Shown piece by piece: positions 26,962 to 32,266 of a DNA stretch of 32,266 nt. Location of the stretch: NCBI GenBank assembly GCA_002709915.1, contig PARF01000073.1, forward strand, positions 1 through 32,266, given 5' to 3'. Numbering within the stretch: the first letter of the stretch is position 1; each line of letters starts with the position of its first letter. Under the pieces are notes generated by a model. The model did not search any database. It worked only from the letters and a program-made list of their open reading frames with translations, and was not told the DNA's origin. Source of the stretch: Roseibacillus sp. GTDB taxonomy: Bacteria; Verrucomicrobiota; Verrucomicrobiia; Verrucomicrobiales; Akkermansiaceae. A program made the translations under genes and the position numbers.

Positions 26962-27411
26962 TCAGGAGACGCCTGCTTCCGTGGGGACTCCAAGTCCAAA
27001 CCTGCGTCCCTGCCACCAGAGCGCTGCGATGCCGGCAAGGGCGATGAGCGCGCCAAAGAACTCGCGCGATAGCTCAACCCGGGGATCAGCTGAGGACATG
27101 CTGACCTGCATCATGGTAAATGTATCCTGACCGAAAATATTTATCCAGAGTCCCCAGCCAGTTTGTCCCATTTTGACGAGGCAGGCGACGGCCCCAAACA
27201 GAAGAAGCCATCGCGGGGCGGAACGCTTCATGAGGGCCAGGGCGAAAAGAGTGGAGACGAGAGCGTAAAAGCCCAGCCACAGGGCGGCATCGAGACTGGA
27301 GGCGCGATGATAAACCTCCGGGTCGATGTCGTTGTATTGAAATACCGCGAAGGCGCCAAAGAGAGCCATCGCGAAGCCATTCAAGATTCGGAGGGAGATG
27401 GGTAGTTTCAT
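26962..27411 (-). CDS. TMEM220-like small membrane protein
   Basis: 149 aa; four predicted TM segments; FAVFQYNDIDPEVYH motif typical of TMEM220-family proteins. Confidence 0.7.
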   Translation of the reverse strand: MKLPISLRILNGFAMALFGAFAVFQYNDIDPEVYHRASSLDAALWLGFYALVSTLFALALMKRSAPRWLLLFGAVACLVKMGQTGWGLWINIFGQDTFTMMQVSMSSADPRVELSREFFGALIALAGIAALWWQGRRFGLGVPTEAGVS

Positions 27412-27762
27412 GGGGTGAAGCCAGGAACCGAGGGCCCCGGGAGGCGAGCGGATGAGCCATTAATAAACCCTCAGAGGATGGTGGCAGCCCGATAATAGGA
27501 GGTCAATCCATGAGGATAATCCCGGGAGAGGTGGCGAGAGAAATTCTAGCCGATGTGCGGTCCCACCCTATTTTTTACGGCAGAACCAGAACAGAGGACT
27601 TTGGAGACCTGATTTCTCCCCCAATCCGGGTAGGAGGAGTGTCCGATTAAGGGCTTCGCGTGCTTGAACCCCCCTTTTTCCTAGTATATTGACCTTCAGA
27701 CTCGAACAATGTCTACTGCCGCTGCGCGGTGCTCTCCCAGGGGGGACTAACCTATCGACCGT

Positions 27763-29688
27763 ATGCACACTCTCATTATTTCTACTTTTCGTTTCCTGGC
27801 GGCAGGTCTCGTTGTTGGGCTCGCTCTCCCAGCACTTGCTCAACAAACATCACCGAAGGCCCCGGATATGGCCCTGCTGCAGAAAGCGGCCTTCAATATC
27901 GATAAGCACGTCGCTAATCTTTACAAGAGGAAGAAGTTGGAGGTCCCTGAGGTGGTTGATGATGCGACCTTCCTCAGGCGTAGCTTTCTGGTGGCAGCGG
28001 GTAGAATCCCGACTCTTGCGGAGGCTAGGATGTTTCTGGAGATCGAGGACGAAGATAAGCGGAGGATGCTCGCCAATTACCTGATGAGCGACAAGAATGA
28101 TGGTTATCGGAGCTCGATGGTAAACTGGGTCAGTGACCTCCTCCGCCTCACGGACGAGTTCAACGAAGGGCAGGCAGCTCCTTATGTGGAATTTGTTCAC
28201 GAGGCCATGCGCAACAACATGCCGTGGAATGACTTTGCCCGTCAGTTGCTAAGCGCAAAGGGGAGCGGATGGAGTGAGGGGAATGGGGCTGTAGGATATT
28301 TTGTCAGGGATAAGGGCATGCCCCTCGATAACCTCTCCAACACCATGCGGATCTTCACCGGCGAGCGCATGGAATGTGCCCAGTGTCATGACGCGCCCTT
28401 CAATAAGTGGGAACGTATTCAGTTCTATGAGTTAGCGGCGTTTACCAACGGTCAGCAGGAAATAAACCGGGGTCCGTGGAACACGGTGTGGCGCGAGGTA
28501 AGGGACGCAAAGGAGGAGCGAACAGAATTCGGCCGTCTCGTGGAATGGATCGGGGACAACGTGAATTACTTCACCCTTGAAGGCGGAGGCAAGGGGCGCA
28601 TCAAGCTTCCCAGTGATTATCAGTATCGTGACGTGGATCCCGGAGAGATGATCGGGGGAAAGACGCATTTCGGAAAGAGAATCCGCTCTTCCGAGCGCCG
28701 GGATGACGACAGTGCCCGCGATGACTTCGCGAATTGGATGGTGTCTGCCAATGATAACTTTACCTCGGTTATCGTTAATAGGATGTGGCAGCGGATCATG
28801 GGGAAGGGAATCTATGAGCCTGTAGACGAATACAAGGAGTCGGAGAAAACCATTACCCCGGAACTTATGGATTATCTCATCACCCTGATGAAGGATGACC
28901 TGAACTATGATCTTCGGGCGTTTCAACACGTGCTGCTTCTAACCAAGAATTTTCAGTTTGCTGCTAATCCACAGGCTTTTGAGGCAGGGATGCCACAGGC
29001 ATTCAATGGTCGCCAGATTGAGCGTATGAGTGCAGAGCAGGTCTGGGACTCACTGGTCACTCTTACCGCCGGAAACCCGGATCAACTCCCCAAGAGACGG
29101 TTCAGTGACACAGTTTATTATCGGGGCAAACCCGTATTGGTAGGGCAGAAGACCATGGGCCAGCTCAGCAAGGAACTTCTCGCGATCCAGAAGGTTGACG
29201 AATACAAGTCCTACGTCTCGCAGTTATTGTCCTCAATCAAGGCGGGTAACTCGGGCGCAAGCAGCGAGGCCATGATGGCGATGCAGCGCGCTGGCCGCCC
29301 CGGACCTGCGAGTGGTATGGCAAGAGCATCTGAACTTCCGGCTCCGGCACCTAACGGCCACTTGCTCCGGATGTTTGGTTCTTCAGACCGTGACCTTATC
29401 GATTCGGCAACACGGGAACCCAACATGGCACAGGTGCTCTCTGTCATGAATGGCTATGTGGAAAAAATGGTGGTCAGCAACCGGAGTTCAGCCGTTTACA
29501 AGGCCCTCGAAGCGGGGACCTCCGACCGTGATAAGGTTCGCTTTCTCTATTATTCAATCCTGAGTCGTTCTCCCACGCAGGAGGAAATGGCTCTCCTGAT
29601 GCGCGACGTTATTGATGGCAGCACAGAGAGTTATGAGAACCTGACATCAGCCCTGATTTCCACCCACGAGTTTATATTCGTCCAGTAA
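27763..29688 (+). CDS. DUF1549-DUF1553 domain secreted protein
   Basis: Signal peptide; DDATFLRRSFLVAAGRIPTLAEARMFL (DUF1549); ECAQCHDAPFNKWERIQFYELAAF; WMVSANDNFTSVIVNRMWQRIMGKGIYEPVDE (DUF1553). Confidence 0.9.
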   Translation: MHTLIISTFRFLAAGLVVGLALPALAQQTSPKAPDMALLQKAAFNIDKHVANLYKRKKLEVPEVVDDATFLRRSFLVAAGRIPTLAEARMFLEIEDEDKRRMLANYLMSDKNDGYRSSMVNWVSDLLRLTDEFNEGQAAPYVEFVHEAMRNNMPWNDFARQLLSAKGSGWSEGNGAVGYFVRDKGMPLDNLSNTMRIFTGERMECAQCHDAPFNKWERIQFYELAAFTNGQQEINRGPWNTVWREVRDAKEERTEFGRLVEWIGDNVNYFTLEGGGKGRIKLPSDYQYRDVDPGEMIGGKTHFGKRIRSSERRDDDSARDDFANWMVSANDNFTSVIVNRMWQRIMGKGIYEPVDEYKESEKTITPELMDYLITLMKDDLNYDLRAFQHVLLLTKNFQFAANPQAFEAGMPQAFNGRQIERMSAEQVWDSLVTLTAGNPDQLPKRRFSDTVYYRGKPVLVGQKTMGQLSKELLAIQKVDEYKSYVSQLLSSIKAGNSGASSEAMMAMQRAGRPGPASGMARASELPAPAPNGHLLRMFGSSDRDLIDSATREPNMAQVLSVMNGYVEKMVVSNRSSAVYKALEAGTSDRDKVRFLYYSILSRSPTQEEMALLMRDVIDGSTESYENLTSALISTHEFIFVQ

Positions 29689-29713
29689 GAACCTCAACCC
29701 ATCACAACGTCAG

Positions 29714-31039
29714 ATGAACACACAAGATTTCAAGAAGCAGGATGAGCTGACCCGCCGCCAGATCATGGCGAATGCTGCCCGCTCATACCTCGGAGTGACA
29801 GTCGCGCCAATGCTCGGGGGAACCCTTGCCACCGGCGCGCTGGGAGCTACCAGGAAGGGAGTTGGACCGAGTCGGGTGGCAGAGCACGTTATTTTCCTGA
29901 ACATGCAGGGCGGCATGAGCCATCTTGATACGTTCGACCCGAAGCCAAGGAACAAAGAGGTGCAGGGCCCCGTGGAGGCCATCCCCACCAGTGGAGACTA
30001 CGAAGTTTCGCAATACCTCCCGGAGTTTGCCAAAATTGCGGACAAAGCCTGTGTGATCCGATCCATGAGTTCCACTCAGGGGGCGCATGAGCAGGGTCAA
30101 TATATGCTCCACCGCAGCTATCAGCCGCGGGGAACCATCGTTCATCCTGCCATTGGGTCATGGATCGTCCGGCACAAGGGGCGTAAGAATTCGACTCTCC
30201 CAGGATTTGTTACGGTTGGCACCAACCCCAAGAATGCCTCAGCTGGTTTCTTCGGCGCCGAGTTCCAGGGAGTCCCGCTGGGGCGGCCTGATGAGGGTCT
30301 CAAGGATTCGAAGCGTCCAAATTCGGTGAGTGAGGAAGACTTTACCAAGCGTCTCGCTATCGCAGACGTTCTGAACAAGAAATTCCATGAGACGTATAAG
30401 TCCCCGGATGTGAAGTCCTACGACAGCCTGTATGACGAGGCCGTCAATCTCATGAAGAGTGACGATTTGAAGGCGTTTGACATCAAGCGCGAACCAAGTG
30501 CCACGCGTTCGAAGTATGGGAACGACCGTTTTGCCCAGGGCTGCCTTCTCGCTCGCCGGTTGGTAGAAGTAGGAGTGCGGTTCGTGGAAGTCGGTCTCGG
30601 GGGATGGGATACCCACTATGATAATTTCAATTCCGTGGAGGCCCGCGCGGCGGTTCTCGACAAGGGGTTCTCGACCCTCATCGCGGACTTGGAGGACAAG
30701 GGACTTCTCGAGACCACCCTCGTGGTGATCGGAACAGAATTTGGCCGGACCCCCCACATTGTAACAGAGCATAATAATGGACGTGATCATCATCCAGCGT
30801 GCTTCTCAGCTGTGATGGCCGGAGCGGGAGTCAACGGTGGAACGACATACGGTAAATCCGACAAGGAAGCCCGTCGCCCCGATTCAGAGCCCGTCACCGT
30901 GCAGGACTTCAATGCGACCATCGGGTATGCACTGGGGATTGATTCTCACAAGATTCTCCATTCACCAAGTGGGCGTCCGTTCCGGATGGCTGGCGCGGAG
31001 AAGGGGCTTGGAACTCCTGTTAAAAGTATCTTCGCTTAG
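29714..31039 (+). CDS. DUF1501 family protein
   Basis: EHVIFLNMQGGMSHLDTFDPKP; YMLHRSYQPRGTIVHPAIGSWI; VGVRFVEVGLGGWDTHYDNF; VVIGTEFGRTPH...NGRDHHPACFSAVMAGAGVNGG. Confidence 0.94.
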   Translation: MNTQDFKKQDELTRRQIMANAARSYLGVTVAPMLGGTLATGALGATRKGVGPSRVAEHVIFLNMQGGMSHLDTFDPKPRNKEVQGPVEAIPTSGDYEVSQYLPEFAKIADKACVIRSMSSTQGAHEQGQYMLHRSYQPRGTIVHPAIGSWIVRHKGRKNSTLPGFVTVGTNPKNASAGFFGAEFQGVPLGRPDEGLKDSKRPNSVSEEDFTKRLAIADVLNKKFHETYKSPDVKSYDSLYDEAVNLMKSDDLKAFDIKREPSATRSKYGNDRFAQGCLLARRLVEVGVRFVEVGLGGWDTHYDNFNSVEARAAVLDKGFSTLIADLEDKGLLETTLVVIGTEFGRTPHIVTEHNNGRDHHPACFSAVMAGAGVNGGTTYGKSDKEARRPDSEPVTVQDFNATIGYALGIDSHKILHSPSGRPFRMAGAEKGLGTPVKSIFA

Positions 31040-31072
31040 GGCTCCAAGGGGAAAGATAACAATTCCAGTAAG

Positions 31073-31102
31073 GGGGTGCCGCCGGAAGGCGGCCCCTTTT
31101 TC
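31073..31102 (+). terminator. Intrinsic terminator after the DUF1501 gene
   Basis: GGGGTGCCGCC-GGAA-GGCGGCCCC followed by TTTTT. Confidence 0.85.
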
Positions 31103-31330
31103 AATTTGTGCTCCTATGCTGGTCACTGAGTGAGCCGCTTTTTTCGGCGCAGTATGCGGTGCGAGGGGTTCGCCCGACCGGGCTTCGGATAAAAAATACC
31201 CAGTTTTTGCTTGTGGGAAAGTGCATCAGATGGGAATACTTAACTTAACTTAATTATTTAAGAGGCAGGCCAGAACCGGCCTCAGGGTCGAGTAAGACCT
31301 ACAGAATTTAAGGCGAGTGCGTTGTGCGAT

Positions 31331-31364
31331 AAAAAGAGGGCGGTCTTCGGACTGCCCTCTTTTT
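31331..31364. terminator. UUCG-capped bidirectional-type intrinsic terminator
   Basis: AAAAAGAGGGCGGTC-TTCG-GACTGCCCTCTTTTT: 15-pair stem with one G-U, TTCG loop, A-tract and T-tract flanks. Confidence 0.85.
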
Positions 31365-31516
31365 CGTGTCGAGCGATCCTTGCGAGTAGATCGAACCTTG
31401 GACTTCCTTCCTCGCGTCAGGTCGGAGTTCGACGCGAAAGCACTTTCCTGAAATTTCCCTGATAGTTCTATCGCCTTGCCCTTCTTCAAACCCTTACCTA
31501 GGTTCCCCCTCCGCGC

Positions 31517-32266
31517 ATGTCTGCCAGCTCGCCTATTTTTCCGGATCTCCGGATGCTTTCGACCATCGATCAGGTCGGAGTGGAGGAGCGTGCGCAGCGT
31601 TTTCAGGCGCGAAGCATCAAGAGTGAGAGCAAACTTTCTGCCCTGAAACTTGCCGTTACAATGTTGGATGTCACGACCTTGGAGGGGAAGGACAGTCCGG
31701 GAAAGGTCAAGCAGCTGTGTGCCAAGGCCAAGCGGCCCTTGCCGGAAGATCCATCCATCGGGCCGGCAGCCGCAATATGTGTCTATCCACGGCTGGTACG
31801 GGTGGCAAAGGAGGCCGTGGGGCAGAGTGGTGTCAAGGTCGCCAGCGTTGCCACGGGTTTCCCGAGCGGTCAGAGCCGCCTGAAGGAACGTCTTTCGGAG
31901 ATACGCTATGCGGTGGGAGCGGGCGCTGATGAAATCGATATGGTGATTTCTAGAGGAAGGCTCCTGCATGGTGCCTTCCGCAGTATCTTCGACGAAATTG
32001 TCCGGTGCAAGGAGGCTTGTGGCGGAGCTCATCTGAAGGTGATACTTGAGACAGGGGAGCTGCAGACTTACGATACTGTTCGGATTGCGAGTGAGATCGC
32101 AATGGCCGCGGGAGCGGATTTTATTAAAACCTCAACCGGCAAGATTCAGCCTGCGGCAACCTTGCCCGTTACGCTCGTGATGCTGGAAGCGATCCAGGAC
32201 TTCCATGACCGGACGGGTCGAATGGTGGGAATGAAGCCCGCTGGCGGAATCAGCGACGCCAAGACC
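31517..32266 (+). CDS. deoC: Deoxyribose-phosphate aldolase, 3' end beyond the window
   Basis: My translation from ATG 31517 is open to the window end (250 codons): AAICVYPRLV, VASVATGFPSG, ADEIDMVI, LKVILETGEL, DFIKTSTGK (Schiff-base Lys), GMKPAGGI. Absent from the ORF track, presumably because it lacks a stop in the window. Confidence 0.95.
   Translation, partial: MSASSPIFPDLRMLSTIDQVGVEERAQRFQARSIKSESKLSALKLAVTMLDVTTLEGKDSPGKVKQLCAKAKRPLPEDPSIGPAAAICVYPRLVRVAKEAVGQSGVKVASVATGFPSGQSRLKERLSEIRYAVGAGADEIDMVISRGRLLHGAFRSIFDEIVRCKEACGGAHLKVILETGELQTYDTVRIASEIAMAAGADFIKTSTGKIQPAATLPVTLVMLEAIQDFHDRTGRMVGMKPAGGISDAKT

Noticed and set aside
1-32266. CRISPR arrays, transposases, integrases, phage or toxin-antitoxin genes
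   Set aside because: No repeated spacer pattern, transposase motifs, terminal repeats or phage proteins seen by eye in the sequence or the ORF track.

Overview
The window is a bacterial chromosomal segment. Its gene content (DUF1592/DUF1552, DUF1549-DUF1553/DUF1501, iduronate-2-sulfatase-like sulfatases) is typical of Planctomycetota/Verrucomicrobiota, but lineage is inferred, not shown. Left to right: (i) two DUF1592/DUF1552 gene pairs in opposite internal order, flanking a minus-strand cupredoxin; (ii) a Sel1-repeat protein and an uncharacterised lipoprotein; (iii) a polysaccharide/sulfatase block, made of a frameshifted sulfatase ending in a VHL-beta-like domain, a BacNav-type channel with an acidic TLEDWTD filter, a GH16 glycosidase and a sulfatase with a perfect EF-hand loop; (iv) an orphan two-TM protein and an M1 aminopeptidase with a HEAT-like tail; (v) a phosphorelay cluster (Hpt, NtrC-type sigma54 activator, cytosolic hybrid kinase with two receivers); (vi) a structured intergenic region and uvrB; (vii) a TMEM220-like protein, a DUF1549-DUF1553/DUF1501 pair, strong intrinsic terminators, and deoC running off the right edge (absent from the supplied ORF track). 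No CRISPR array, convincing transposon, rRNA or tRNA was seen. The most interesting items are the VHL-like domain on a bacterial sulfatase, the CavAb-like acidic filter of the channel, and the mirrored cytochrome/cupredoxin locus.
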